Shown here: in pieces, positions 50,373 through 58,621 of the stretch
Position numbering within the stretch: the first letter of the stretch is position 1
How the letters are laid out: every line of letters begins with the position of its first letter
Origin: Rhodocista pekingensis
GTDB lineage: Bacteria > Pseudomonadota > Alphaproteobacteria > Azospirillales > Azospirillaceae
Assembly: GCF_042665545.1 (NCBI RefSeq)
Contig: NZ_JBHTCM010000004.1
Span: 248,001-312,000 of the forward strand
Length of the DNA: 64,000 nucleotides
Direction: 5' to 3'
Position numbers and translations under genes: made by a program
Notes under the pieces: model-generated
The model's input: the letters and a program-made list of their open reading frames with translations, nothing else
What the model was told of the DNA's origin: nothing
The model's database searches: none

Positions 50373-53108
50373 TCACGTGCCGTCCGCCAGGGCAGGGGCG
50401 GCGGCCTGCCGGACGGCGGCGGGAATGCGGAAGCGGAAGGTGGCGCCGGCGCCGGGCGCGCTTTCCACCCAGATGCGGCCGCCCATGCCGTCCACCAGCC
50501 GGCGGCAGATGGAAAGGCCCAGCCCGGTGCCCTGCGGCTTGCCGGTCTTGGCCGAGCCGACCTGCCGGAACTTCTCGAACACGGCCTCGTGGTACTCGGG
50601 CGCGATGCCGGGGCCGTTGTCGCCGACGGCCACCTCCAGCGTGTGCGGCGCCGGACGCACGGACAGACGCACACGGCCGCCCTCGGCCGGGGCGAACTTC
50701 ACGGCGTTGGACAAGAGGTTCACCATCACCTGGATCACGCGGTCCCCGTCGCCGAGGGCGGGGGGCAGGCCGTCCGCCGGCAGCTCAAGCTCCAGCGCCA
50801 CGCCCTTGTCGCGGAAGAGCTGGCGGGTCGAGTCCGCCGCCTCCCGGGCCAGCGCGGCGATGTCCAGGGTCGTGATGTGCCAGTCGATCTCCCCGGCCTC
50901 GATCTTCGCCATGTCCAGTACCTGGTTGATCAGGCGGGTCAGGCGCTCGCTCTCCTTGATGATGGTGGCGAGGAACTGCTGGCGCTGCTCCTCCGGCAGC
51001 TCGGGCGTGTCGTAGAGGATCTCCGACAAGGCACGGACGGAGGTGAGCGGCGTGCGCAGCTCGTGCGTCACGGTGGAGAGGAAGTCGTCCTTCATCCGGT
51101 CCAGCTCCATCAGCCGGACATTGGCGGCGGACAGGGCCTCCGTTGCGCGCTCCAGTTCGGCGGACTTCTGCTCCAGCCGGCGGCTGTACTCGATGACATG
51201 GCTGGTCTCGTCCAGCATGCGCAGAAGCTCGGGCTGGCCGACCTCCGCCCGGCCGACGGCGGACGCCAGGGCCACGCGGGCGCTGGCCGCCCCGATGGCG
51301 CCGGCCAGCAGCCGCTCCGCCCGCCGGATCAGGTCGGCATCGGCCAGCGCGCCGGCGGACAGGGGCTGCTGCCGCCCGACCGCCATCTCCTGGAACGCCT
51401 GTTCGGAGCGCTCCGGGCCGAGGAAGCGGGCCAGCAGGGTCTGGAGTTCCCCCACCGTCGCCTGTCCGCGCCAGATGCCGGCGGGTTCCTCCTGCTGGAA
51501 GACCTCCACGAAGGCCGTGGCCTGCGCCCGCTCGCCCCGGTCGGGCCGGTCCAGGACGGAGACGCCGACATAGAACCCGATGTTCGCCACCATGCTCCAG
51601 AACAGGCTGTGCGCCAGCGGCACCATTCCCTGCAATCCGAACAGTTCGTGCGGATTCAGCCAGTCCAGCCCGAACGGCGCCTCCAGGAACTCGACCGGCA
51701 GCCAGCCGGAGCGGGCGAAGGAGGGCAGCAGCAGGGTGTAGAGCCAGACCAGCGTGCCGCCGCCCAGTCCCGCCAGCGCGCCGCGGCGTGTGCCCCCGGC
51801 CCAGAACAGGCCACCGATCAGCGCCGGGGCGAACTGGGCCACGGCGGCGAAGGAGATCAGGCCGATGGAGACCAGCGCATAGGCGCTGCCGGCCGCCCGG
51901 AAGTAGAGATAGCCCAGCAGCAGCAGCACGACGATGGCGACGCGGCGGACCACCAGCATCAGCCGGCCCAGATCCTGCACCCGCGACAGCGACTGCTGCC
52001 GCCAGCGCAGCAGCAGCGGCAGCACCAGATCGTTGGAGACCATGGTGGCCAGCGCCACCGTCTCCACGATGATCATGCCGGTGGCGGCGGACAGGCCGCC
52101 GATGAAGGCGGCCATGGCCAGCACCTCCCACCCCGCCGCCAGCGGCAGGGACAGCACCATCATGTCCGGGTCCATCCCGATCCGCGGCAGGGTCAGCAGC
52201 CCCGCCAGCGCGATCGGCACGACGAACAGGTTGATCAGCAGCAGATAGAGCGGGAAGACCCAGAGCGCCCGGTTCAGGTGCCGCTCGTCGGTGTTCTCCA
52301 CCACCATGACCTGGAACTGCCGCGGCAGGCAGATGGCCGCGGCCATGGACAGCAGCATCGCCGCAATCCAGTTGCCGCCGCCGAAGGCGGGCTCGATCGT
52401 GAACAGCCGTGCCGTCTCCGGGTCGGACAGCGCGCGCTCCACCATGTCGGCCGGCCCCTCGAAGACGCCCCAGACGACGGCGACGCCCACGGCCACGAAG
52501 GCCAGCAGCTTCACCAGACTCTCGAAGGCGACGGCGGTGACAAGGCCCGGATGGTGCTCCGAGGCGTCGATGGAGCGGGTGCCGAACATGATGGCGAAGG
52601 CCGCCATGATCAGCGCGACCCAGAGCCCGGTGTCGGCCAGGACCGAGGGTGCGGCCTGCGGCGGGCCGCCGGTCAGGACCTGGAAGCTGACGGAGATGGC
52701 CTTGAGCTGGAGGGCGATGTAGGGCGTGATCCCCACCACCGCCACCAGGGCGACCAGCCCGCCGAGGAGCTGGCTACGCCCGTAGCGGGCGGCGATGAAG
52801 TCGGCGATGGAGGTGGAGCGCTGCCGGTGCGCGATGCGCAGGATCTTGGTCAGCAGCACCAGCCCCAGCGTCATCACGAGGGTCGGGCCGAGATAGATCG
52901 GCAGGAAACCGACCCCGTCCGTCGCCGTCCGTCCGACGCTGCCGTAGAAGGTCCAGCTCGTGCAGAACACGGCCAGCGAGAGCGCGTAGACATAGGGACC
53001 GGAGATCGGCCCTCCGGCCGCGGCCCGGCGGTCCGCGCCGTAGGCGATGGCGAACAGCAGCAGGATGTAGACAAGGCCGACGGCGATGACGATAGGAGCG
53101 GGGATCAT
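50373..53108 (-). CDS. SLC5-type transporter domain fused to sensor histidine kinase (CbrA/CrbS-like)
   Basis: A 911-residue membrane kinase. Residues 1 to about 500 form a sodium:solute symporter domain with roughly 13 helices (Y-A-L-S-L-A-V-F-C-T-S-W-T-F-Y-G-S-V-G is diagnostic). A STAC-like connector (about 545-620, G-E-L-Q-T-L-L-A-R-F-L-G) and a coiled coil follow. The kinase core has phospho-acceptor His682 in T-H-E-L-R-T-P-L, N-box near 801, D-N-G-P-G-I and G-T-G-L-G-L-S. CbrA senses or takes up histidine/carbon sources and CrbS controls acetate use. It is the last gene of a coupled four-gene operon; its ATG overlaps the preceding stop by four bases. The cognate regulator is probably the stand-alone receiver at the operon start. 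Confidence 0.92.
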   Translation of the reverse strand: MIPAPIVIAVGLVYILLLFAIAYGADRRAAAGGPISGPYVYALSLAVFCTSWTFYGSVGRTATDGVGFLPIYLGPTLVMTLGLVLLTKILRIAHRQRSTSIADFIAARYGRSQLLGGLVALVAVVGITPYIALQLKAISVSFQVLTGGPPQAAPSVLADTGLWVALIMAAFAIMFGTRSIDASEHHPGLVTAVAFESLVKLLAFVAVGVAVVWGVFEGPADMVERALSDPETARLFTIEPAFGGGNWIAAMLLSMAAAICLPRQFQVMVVENTDERHLNRALWVFPLYLLLINLFVVPIALAGLLTLPRIGMDPDMMVLSLPLAAGWEVLAMAAFIGGLSAATGMIIVETVALATMVSNDLVLPLLLRWRQQSLSRVQDLGRLMLVVRRVAIVVLLLLGYLYFRAAGSAYALVSIGLISFAAVAQFAPALIGGLFWAGGTRRGALAGLGGGTLVWLYTLLLPSFARSGWLPVEFLEAPFGLDWLNPHELFGLQGMVPLAHSLFWSMVANIGFYVGVSVLDRPDRGERAQATAFVEVFQQEEPAGIWRGQATVGELQTLLARFLGPERSEQAFQEMAVGRQQPLSAGALADADLIRRAERLLAGAIGAASARVALASAVGRAEVGQPELLRMLDETSHVIEYSRRLEQKSAELERATEALSAANVRLMELDRMKDDFLSTVTHELRTPLTSVRALSEILYDTPELPEEQRQQFLATIIKESERLTRLINQVLDMAKIEAGEIDWHITTLDIAALAREAADSTRQLFRDKGVALELELPADGLPPALGDGDRVIQVMVNLLSNAVKFAPAEGGRVRLSVRPAPHTLEVAVGDNGPGIAPEYHEAVFEKFRQVGSAKTGKPQGTGLGLSICRRLVDGMGGRIWVESAPGAGATFRFRIPAAVRQAAAPALADGT

Positions 53109-53383
53109 CCGCGCCCCCCGGCCCCGCTGTCGGGATGGCTGTCGGGACGGCTGTCAGGACCGCTGCCGGGGTGGTCGCGTTCCACCGCCAGGGCGACCAG
53201 CAGGATCAGCAGACTCCAGGCCCCGAAGATCCAGACCAGCAGCACCGACAGTCCGAAGACCGTTGTCGGCTTGTCGAAGGCGGTCAGCAGCGGCGGGTTG
53301 AAGGCCAGCAGGCCGAAGCCGAACAGCGCCGCCATCCGGGCCAGCCGGGGCTTCTCCTCCCGTGGCGGACGTTCCCCGGCCAT
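53105..53383 (-). CDS. Small two-TM membrane protein in SLC5-kinase operon
   Basis: A 92-residue protein. A basic N-terminus (R-P-P-R-E-E-K-P-R) is followed by two hydrophobic segments at about residues 18-36 and 42-65 (L-S-V-L-L-V-W-I-F-G-A-W) and a hydrophilic Asp/Pro/Ser tail. Size and position resemble the small DUF485/DUF4212-type proteins encoded beside SLC5 symporters, which may assist transporter assembly; this is inference. Start and stop are overlapped by the neighbouring genes (TGATG and ATGA). Confidence 0.75.
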   Translation of the reverse strand: MAGERPPREEKPRLARMAALFGFGLLAFNPPLLTAFDKPTTVFGLSVLLVWIFGAWSLLILLVALAVERDHPGSGPDSRPDSHPDSGAGGRG

Positions 53384-55485
53384 CAGAAGGCCCGCCCCCG
53401 CGCCACCAGCTCGACCGCCATGTTCGAGCGGCGGATCGCGTCGTCCAGGGTGCGGATGCCCTGGGTCTCCAGCATCTCCATGAGCCGCAGGAAGATGGCG
53501 GCCGTCATCAGGCTGTCGCCCATGGCCGAGTGCCGGTCCACCACCCCGATCCCCAGGCGGGTGGCCAGCCCGTCCAGGGAATGCTCGCCGTGTTCGCCCT
53601 GGATCTGGCGGGACAGGATCATGGTGTCCAGCACCGGCCCGTCGAAGCGGACGCCGGCGGCGCGCTGTTTCAGGCGCAGGAACTTGAGGTCGAAGGCGGC
53701 GTTGTGCGCGACCAGCACCGCGTCGCCGACGAAGGCGCGGAACTGCGGCAGGACCGCTTCCGCCCGCGGCGCCTCCGCCACCATGGCGTCGGTGATGCCG
53801 TGGATGGCGGCCGACGCCGCCGGGATCGTCCTTCCGGGATTGATCAAGGTCTGGAAGGTCTCCCCGGTCAGGATGCGGCCGTTGACGATGCGGACCCCGG
53901 CCAGGGCTACCATCTCGTCCCCCTGGCTGGGGTTCAGCCCCGTCGTCTCCGTATCGAAGACGACATAGGACAGGCTGCGCAACGGCTGACGGGCGAGGGA
54001 ACCCTCGGGCAGCGGCTGGTGCAGCAGGTCGAAATCGAAGAACTCCGGCCGCGGTGCCGGGCCGCCCCCGCGACGGCCATGCGCCTCCTGCGGCCGGGGC
54101 AGGGGCAGCCGCAGCTTGGCGCAGCCCTCCTTGTGGCGGACGCACCAGAGATCGCTGCTGTGCAGTTCCAGGATGTCGCCCACGGTCAGGCCGGCCAGCG
54201 CCTCCGGCAGCGGATCGGCGCGCCACTGGTTCAGCCGGGCGGCCCCCAGTGGCTCCCCGGTCCAGGTCAGATCGGCGAAGACGAAGCGCCGCTCCGGATC
54301 GGCCTCCACGGACAGGTCGAACTGGCGCCGGCCGGTCGCCTCCGCCACCCGGTCGGCCAGATGGGAGAGCAGCAGGACGAGGCTGTAGCTGTCGCCGTGC
54401 AGCCAGTCGGGCAGGCCGGTCGGGATCAGCTCCGGCCCGTCGGCCCCCAGGCTGCGTTCCGCCACCAGGGCGAACAGATTGCCCGAATGGATGTCCTCCA
54501 TCGGCCAGGAGGCGGTGATGCCGGCGCGGTACTCGTGGGTGATCCGCTCCAGCGTCCGGTTCAGGGCCTGCGAGGATTCCGCGATGATGCCGTCGAACGG
54601 CGCCCGCTCCTCCGCGGCGAGGTCGGGATGGTCCGCCAGCGCCCCGACGGCGGCGCCCAGGTTGGCGAGCGGCTGGCGCACATCCTCCGTCGCCGAGCGC
54701 AGCAGGGCGTCGCGGCGGGCGAGGGAGGCCAGTTCCACCGTGGCATCCTCCACGGTGACGACATAGCCCGTCACCTCGTCGCCCTCGCCCAGGATCGCCG
54801 CCATCCGGCAGTGCAGCAGGCGGCCTTCCGCCGTCGCGGCCACGAAGCCGGCCGTGCTGCCGTCGGCATGGTCGCGGTGGCGGCCGTCACGGATGCGGCG
54901 GAGCAGCCGCTCCAGCGTGTGCTGCACCGGCTGGCGGCTGACGAGGTGCAGCAGCGACCGCCCGAGCCCGAGGTCGGCGGTGGCCGGCAGCATGGCCCGT
55001 ACCGCCTCGTTGTAGAGCAGGATCTGGTGGCGCAGGTTGCAGACCAGCACCCCTTCGTGCAGGTCGCGCAGCAGGGCGGCCAGCCGGTCCGACAGATCCG
55101 CCGCCCGCCGGGTCGCCTCGGCCACGGCGCGCTCCCGGTCGGCCCGCACGGCAGCCAGCCGACCGGAGAGGTCGGCGACGGCGGCGGCCAGCGGCGACAG
55201 CGCCCCGAACCCCGTGTCGGTGGTCAGGGACATCTCACCGCCCGCCTGCGCCAGCATCCGCACCTCCGCCTCCAGCCGGCGGGCCGGGGCGAGGAGCTGG
55301 CGCTGCATCACCAGCCAGAGCAGGCCCAGGAACAGCGCAGTGCCGAAGGCCGCCGCGGTCCCGATGGCCGCCGCGGGCACGTCCGTGCCTTGTTCGGAAA
55401 GCAACAGGGGCAGGGTGAAGGCGAAGACGACCGCCGCCGCCGCGATGCCGGAGAACAGCGCGCCGGGGCCGGGGCCGCGCTTCAT
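53383..55485 (-). CDS. Membrane PAS/pseudo-histidine-kinase fused to DnaQ-like 3'-5' exonuclease
   Basis: A 700-residue fusion. Two TM helices lie at about residues 9-30 and 38-60, a linker coiled coil at 65-135 and a PAS domain at about 135-255. A kinase-like region at 255-465 aligns with the dimerisation and ATPase core but reads S-A-T-E267-D-V-R-Q-P-L where kinases have S-x-S-H-E/D-L-R-T-P-L, so the phospho-acceptor His is Glu. The ATP-binding N, G1 and G2 boxes are not recognisable, although the final L-E-L-H and R-L-P-L-P strands survive. The exonuclease domain at about 505-690 has a full DEDDh set: Asp511 and Glu513 (F-D-T-E-T), Asp599 (H-N-A-A-F-D), His652 and Asp657 (H-S-A-M-G-D). It overlaps the response-regulator stop by four bases and leads into the small TM gene with TGATG coupling. 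Confidence 0.88.
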   Translation of the reverse strand: MKRGPGPGALFSGIAAAAVVFAFTLPLLLSEQGTDVPAAAIGTAAAFGTALFLGLLWLVMQRQLLAPARRLEAEVRMLAQAGGEMSLTTDTGFGALSPLAAAVADLSGRLAAVRADRERAVAEATRRAADLSDRLAALLRDLHEGVLVCNLRHQILLYNEAVRAMLPATADLGLGRSLLHLVSRQPVQHTLERLLRRIRDGRHRDHADGSTAGFVAATAEGRLLHCRMAAILGEGDEVTGYVVTVEDATVELASLARRDALLRSATEDVRQPLANLGAAVGALADHPDLAAEERAPFDGIIAESSQALNRTLERITHEYRAGITASWPMEDIHSGNLFALVAERSLGADGPELIPTGLPDWLHGDSYSLVLLLSHLADRVAEATGRRQFDLSVEADPERRFVFADLTWTGEPLGAARLNQWRADPLPEALAGLTVGDILELHSSDLWCVRHKEGCAKLRLPLPRPQEAHGRRGGGPAPRPEFFDFDLLHQPLPEGSLARQPLRSLSYVVFDTETTGLNPSQGDEMVALAGVRIVNGRILTGETFQTLINPGRTIPAASAAIHGITDAMVAEAPRAEAVLPQFRAFVGDAVLVAHNAAFDLKFLRLKQRAAGVRFDGPVLDTMILSRQIQGEHGEHSLDGLATRLGIGVVDRHSAMGDSLMTAAIFLRLMEMLETQGIRTLDDAIRRSNMAVELVARGRAF

Positions 55486-55907
55486 GCGGCCGAGCCGGTG
55501 GCGCCGGCGGCATCCAGGTGCCGCCGCACCGTCTCCACCAGTTCGCGGGTGGAGAACGGCTTCGTCACATAGTCGTTGGCACCCAGGGCCAGCCCCTTCT
55601 GCCGCTCCACCTCGCGGCTCCGGGCCGTCAGCATGATCACCGGGATGCCGGCCCAGGCGGGATTCGACCGGATCTCCTGGCAGACGTCGTAGCCGTCGCG
55701 CTCCGGCATCATCGCGTCCAGGAGGACGAGGTCCGGTGCCTCCTCCGTCATGGCGGGAAGTACCGCCCCGCCGGTCGTGACGACGCGGACGCGGAAGCCG
55801 GCCTTCTTCAGGATGAATTCGAGCGACAGGACGATGCTGGGCTCGTCATCCGCCACCAGGATGCTGCGGACGGACGGAGCATGGCTGTCGGGCGCACGGG
55901 TCGTCAT
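55482..55907 (-). CDS. Stand-alone response regulator receiver protein
   Basis: A 141-residue receiver domain: acidic pair in V-A-D-D-E-P, phospho-acceptor Asp64 (L-L-D-A-M-M-P), Thr94 and Lys116 (V-T-K-P-F). No DNA-binding output domain. First gene of the operon with the pseudo-kinase/exonuclease, small TM protein and SLC5-kinase, joined by a four-base overlap. Likely to be phosphorylated by the SLC5-kinase; its output may be a protein-protein interaction, possibly with the exonuclease fusion (inference). Confidence 0.93.
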   Translation of the reverse strand: MTTRAPDSHAPSVRSILVADDEPSIVLSLEFILKKAGFRVRVVTTGGAVLPAMTEEAPDLVLLDAMMPERDGYDVCQEIRSNPAWAGIPVIMLTARSREVERQKGLALGANDYVTKPFSTRELVETVRRHLDAAGATGSAA

Positions 55908-56043
55908 GTCGGGCCTGTTCCTCCAGCCGCCGTCCTCTGCCGGGAATGCCGGCCCGGGTTGCTCCCGGGTGGGAAGTCGGCTCTTACCCTGCCACTGTAG
56001 GCTGGGCTTCCCGCAGCGATCAATACTCCAGCGGAGCCAGAGA

Positions 56044-56628
56044 CTATCCGAGCAGCCGCTCCAGCACTTCCGCCAGGATCAGGAGGGCGACCAGCAGGCC
56101 GGCGAAGGAAATCGCCATGGACAGGACGGCGCAGGTATAGCCGACCAGGAGTGCCGCGCCGTCCTGCTCCATCAGCGCCACGGCGATGACGGCGATGGCA
56201 ATGGCGGGGAACAGGTTCCCCAGCGGGATCGGCAGGATCAGGATGACGGCCAGCAGGAACACCACGAACCCCGCCGCGCGCTCCGCCCAGCCGGCCACCA
56301 GGGCGGGGAGGCGGGGGCGGGAGAGGCGCTCCAGGCGCCGGAGCCAGGGATCGGCACGGCGGACGACGCCCAGCAGGTCGGCCCGGGAGAACGACCGGTT
56401 CCGTAACGACCGGGGAAGCCAGGGCCGGTCTCCCCCGACCAGGAGCTGCAACGCGAACAGCAGGATCGGCAGGCCCGTGACGGTGCTGACGCCCGGCGGT
56501 CCCGGAATGCAGTTGGGCAGGGCGCAGAGCAGGATCAGCACGCCGAAGGCCCGGTCGCCCAGGCCGTCGATCAACTCGCCGATGCTGACGCGGTCCGGAC
56601 CGGCCGACGACAGCAGCGCCGTTAGCAT
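56044..56628 (-). CDS. exoD: ExoD-family exopolysaccharide synthesis membrane protein
   Basis: A 194-residue protein with about four to five membrane helices in its C-terminal half. Family features: G-D-R-A-F-G-V-L-I-L-L-C-A-L-P-N-C-I-P-G-P-P-G and D-R-P-W-L-P-R. In Rhizobium, ExoD mutants have altered exopolysaccharide and alkali sensitivity; the biochemical role is unclear. Neighbours give no further hint. Confidence 0.88.
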   Translation of the reverse strand: MLTALLSSAGPDRVSIGELIDGLGDRAFGVLILLCALPNCIPGPPGVSTVTGLPILLFALQLLVGGDRPWLPRSLRNRSFSRADLLGVVRRADPWLRRLERLSRPRLPALVAGWAERAAGFVVFLLAVILILPIPLGNLFPAIAIAVIAVALMEQDGAALLVGYTCAVLSMAISFAGLLVALLILAEVLERLLG

Positions 56629-56781
56629 GTCGGAGGTGCGTTGCTGCGGTTCTATGGTGTCCCCGATGCGGCCCCTGGCCGCCCAACAGCCGCGATACCG
56701 GTCGAAGATAGCGGAAGCCGGACGGACTCCAAGGCCCGTCGCGGCCCCCTATCCGGAAGTCGCGCCGTGAGAGATGCCGGG

Positions 56782-57717
56782 TCAGGCAGCGGCGTCGGCC
56801 GGACCCTGCTTCGCCGATTCGCCGCCGCGCCGGATCGCCGGCAGGTAGAGCAGGATCGAGGCCGCGACGTAGATCGAGGAGAAGGTCCCCACCAGGATGC
56901 CCCAGAACAGGGCCAGGGTGAAGTTGTGCAGGGCGCTGCCGCCGAACAGCAGCAGCGGAAGGATGGCCAGCAGCGTCGTGCCGCTGGTCAGGATCGTGCG
57001 GCCCAGGGTCTGGTTCACCGACATGTTGATGATCGTCTTCAGGTCGGCGGACTTGTGCTTGCGCATCTGCTCACGCATCCGGTCGAAGACGACGACGGTG
57101 TCGTTGATCGAATAGCCCGCCAGCGTCAGCAGGGCCGCCACGGCCGTGAGATCGAACTCCAGTTGCAGGACGATGAACAGACCGAGCGTCACGAACACGT
57201 CGTGGAAGGTCGCGATCAGGGCCGCCACGCCGAACTGCCATTCGAAGCGGAACGCGACATAGGCGGCGATCGCCAGGATCGCCAGCACCGTGGCGATCGC
57301 CCCCTGGCGCATCAGCTCACCCCCCACCCGGGGGCCGACCAGCTCGACCCGGCGGTACTCGTAGGCGTCGCCCAGCGCGGTCCTGACCTTCTGCACGGCC
57401 TCGTTCTGGGCGGCGTCCCCGCCCTCCTGCTGCTGCACGCGGATCAGCACGTCGTTCGGGCCGCCGAACTGCTGGAGCTGCACCTCGCCGAGGCCCAGAC
57501 CGCCGAGCTGCTGGCGTAGCGCGGCCGTATCGATGGTCTGCTGCGCCCGCGCCTCGATCAGGATGCCGCCGCGGAAGTCGATGCCCAGATTGAGCCCCGG
57601 GGAGAACAGGCCGCCGACGGTGATGAGGATCAGGATCAGGGAGATGCCGAACCCGAAGAAACGCCATTTCGCGAAATCGATGGCGGTATTGTCGGGAACC
57701 AAACGGAGCGGCTTCAT
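56782..57717 (-). CDS. secF: Protein translocase subunit SecF
   Basis: A 311-residue SecDF-family membrane protein with six expected helices. Signature blocks: N-L-G-I-D-F-R-G-G, the periplasmic P1 domain, F-R-F-E-W-Q-F-G, G-Y-S-I-N-D-T-V-V-V-F-D-R, and S-V-N-Q-T-L-G-R-T. SecDF uses proton motive force to pull secreted proteins across. secD, normally directly upstream, is not here: upstream is a divergent PRC-barrel gene. A candidate -10 TATAGT lies at 57769-57764 on the reverse strand. Confidence 0.95.
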   Translation of the reverse strand: MKPLRLVPDNTAIDFAKWRFFGFGISLILILITVGGLFSPGLNLGIDFRGGILIEARAQQTIDTAALRQQLGGLGLGEVQLQQFGGPNDVLIRVQQQEGGDAAQNEAVQKVRTALGDAYEYRRVELVGPRVGGELMRQGAIATVLAILAIAAYVAFRFEWQFGVAALIATFHDVFVTLGLFIVLQLEFDLTAVAALLTLAGYSINDTVVVFDRMREQMRKHKSADLKTIINMSVNQTLGRTILTSGTTLLAILPLLLFGGSALHNFTLALFWGILVGTFSSIYVAASILLYLPAIRRGGESAKQGPADAAA

Positions 57718-57983
57718 GGTCTGCTGACGATCCTGGTCGCGGGAACGGAAGCGGTCGCGGCGCACTATAGCGACGCGCCACCCCTGGCGCGACGCCTTTT
57801 GCATGCCGGAAAGGCCCGACGCAAGGGGGATGCGGCGGAGGGTCCCGCCGGGGCGCCCGGCGGGTGTGGATTGCGGGTGTTGCCGGCGGGCGCGACCGAC
57901 GGGTGTGACAGGAAGCGGGAACGGGGCGGGGGGCGGGCTGTTTCCCAGGACGTCCCCTCCCTGCCTTCGACCCGAGGATCACG

Positions 57984-58535
57984 ATGTCCCGATCGCCGTC
58001 CGCCGCCGCGCTGGCCCTCGCCATCCTGCTGGCCGTCCTTCCCGGCGCTGGCATGGCCCAGACGGCCGAGGGGCCGCGGCCGGACGGGACGGAGGGAACG
58101 GCGCGTCCGCCGGCGGACGGTCCTGGCCGCCCGGGGTCCGGTCGCCTGGAGGCGGAGGGTCGCGACCGCCTGCCCGCCGTGCCGGAGCCGTCCCAGGCCT
58201 ACCGCGGCGTTCCCGGACCCGCCGGCGGCGCCGTGCCGGGCGAGGGCCGCGTCTTCGCCGAGGAACTCAAGGACTACGCGGTCCATCTGGCCGACACGGA
58301 GGAGTTCGGAACCGTGGCACAGGTGGTCCTGAACCTGGAGACCGGTCGGCTCGAACGCATCCTGGTGGCGACCGGCGGTCTTCTGGGCGTCGGGGAGACG
58401 CGCTATGCCATCCAGTGGGAGAAGGTCGTCGCCGTCGATACCGGCGGCCGCGAGTTGCGCGTCGCCATGACCCGGGCGGAACTGGGGCCGCAGGAACAGG
58501 CCTTCGACAGCGGCGGGGACGCGCGGCAGCGCTAG
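57984..58535 (+). CDS. Exported PRC-barrel domain protein
   Basis: A 183-residue protein with a signal peptide (A-L-A-L-A-I-L-L-A-V-L-P-G-A-G-M-A-Q). A disordered Gly/Pro/Arg linker covers about residues 25-85. The C-terminal 80 residues match a PRC-barrel: G-T-V-A-Q-V-V-L-N-L-E-T-G-R-L, I-L-V-A-T-G-G-L-L-G-V-G, Y-A-I-Q-W-E-K-V. Envelope PRC-barrels of this type are widespread in Rhodospirillales; function unknown. Confidence 0.8.
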   Translation: MSRSPSAAALALAILLAVLPGAGMAQTAEGPRPDGTEGTARPPADGPGRPGSGRLEAEGRDRLPAVPEPSQAYRGVPGPAGGAVPGEGRVFAEELKDYAVHLADTEEFGTVAQVVLNLETGRLERILVATGGLLGVGETRYAIQWEKVVAVDTGGRELRVAMTRAELGPQEQAFDSGGDARQR

Positions 58536-58566
58536 GTCGCGGGCTCGGGAGAGGGTGGAAAAGGAA

Positions 58567-58592
58567 AGGGCCGCCCCGGACGGGACGGCCCT
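58567..58592. terminator. Hairpin between convergent PRC-barrel and hemA genes
   Basis: AGGGCCG (58567-58573) pairs with CGGCCCT (58586-58592), with an extra CCCG/CGGG pairing inside. On the reverse strand it is followed by TTTCCTTTTCC, so it more likely ends hemA. Confidence 0.6.
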
Positions 58593-58621
58593 GACCTTCG
58601 AACCGGAACGATGCCGACGGA

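Noticed and set aside
57799..58594. Alternative forward frames across the secF upstream region and PRC-barrel gene
   Set aside because: They are Arg/Gly/Pro-rich shadows; only the frame at 57984-58535 has a signal peptide and a recognisable domain.
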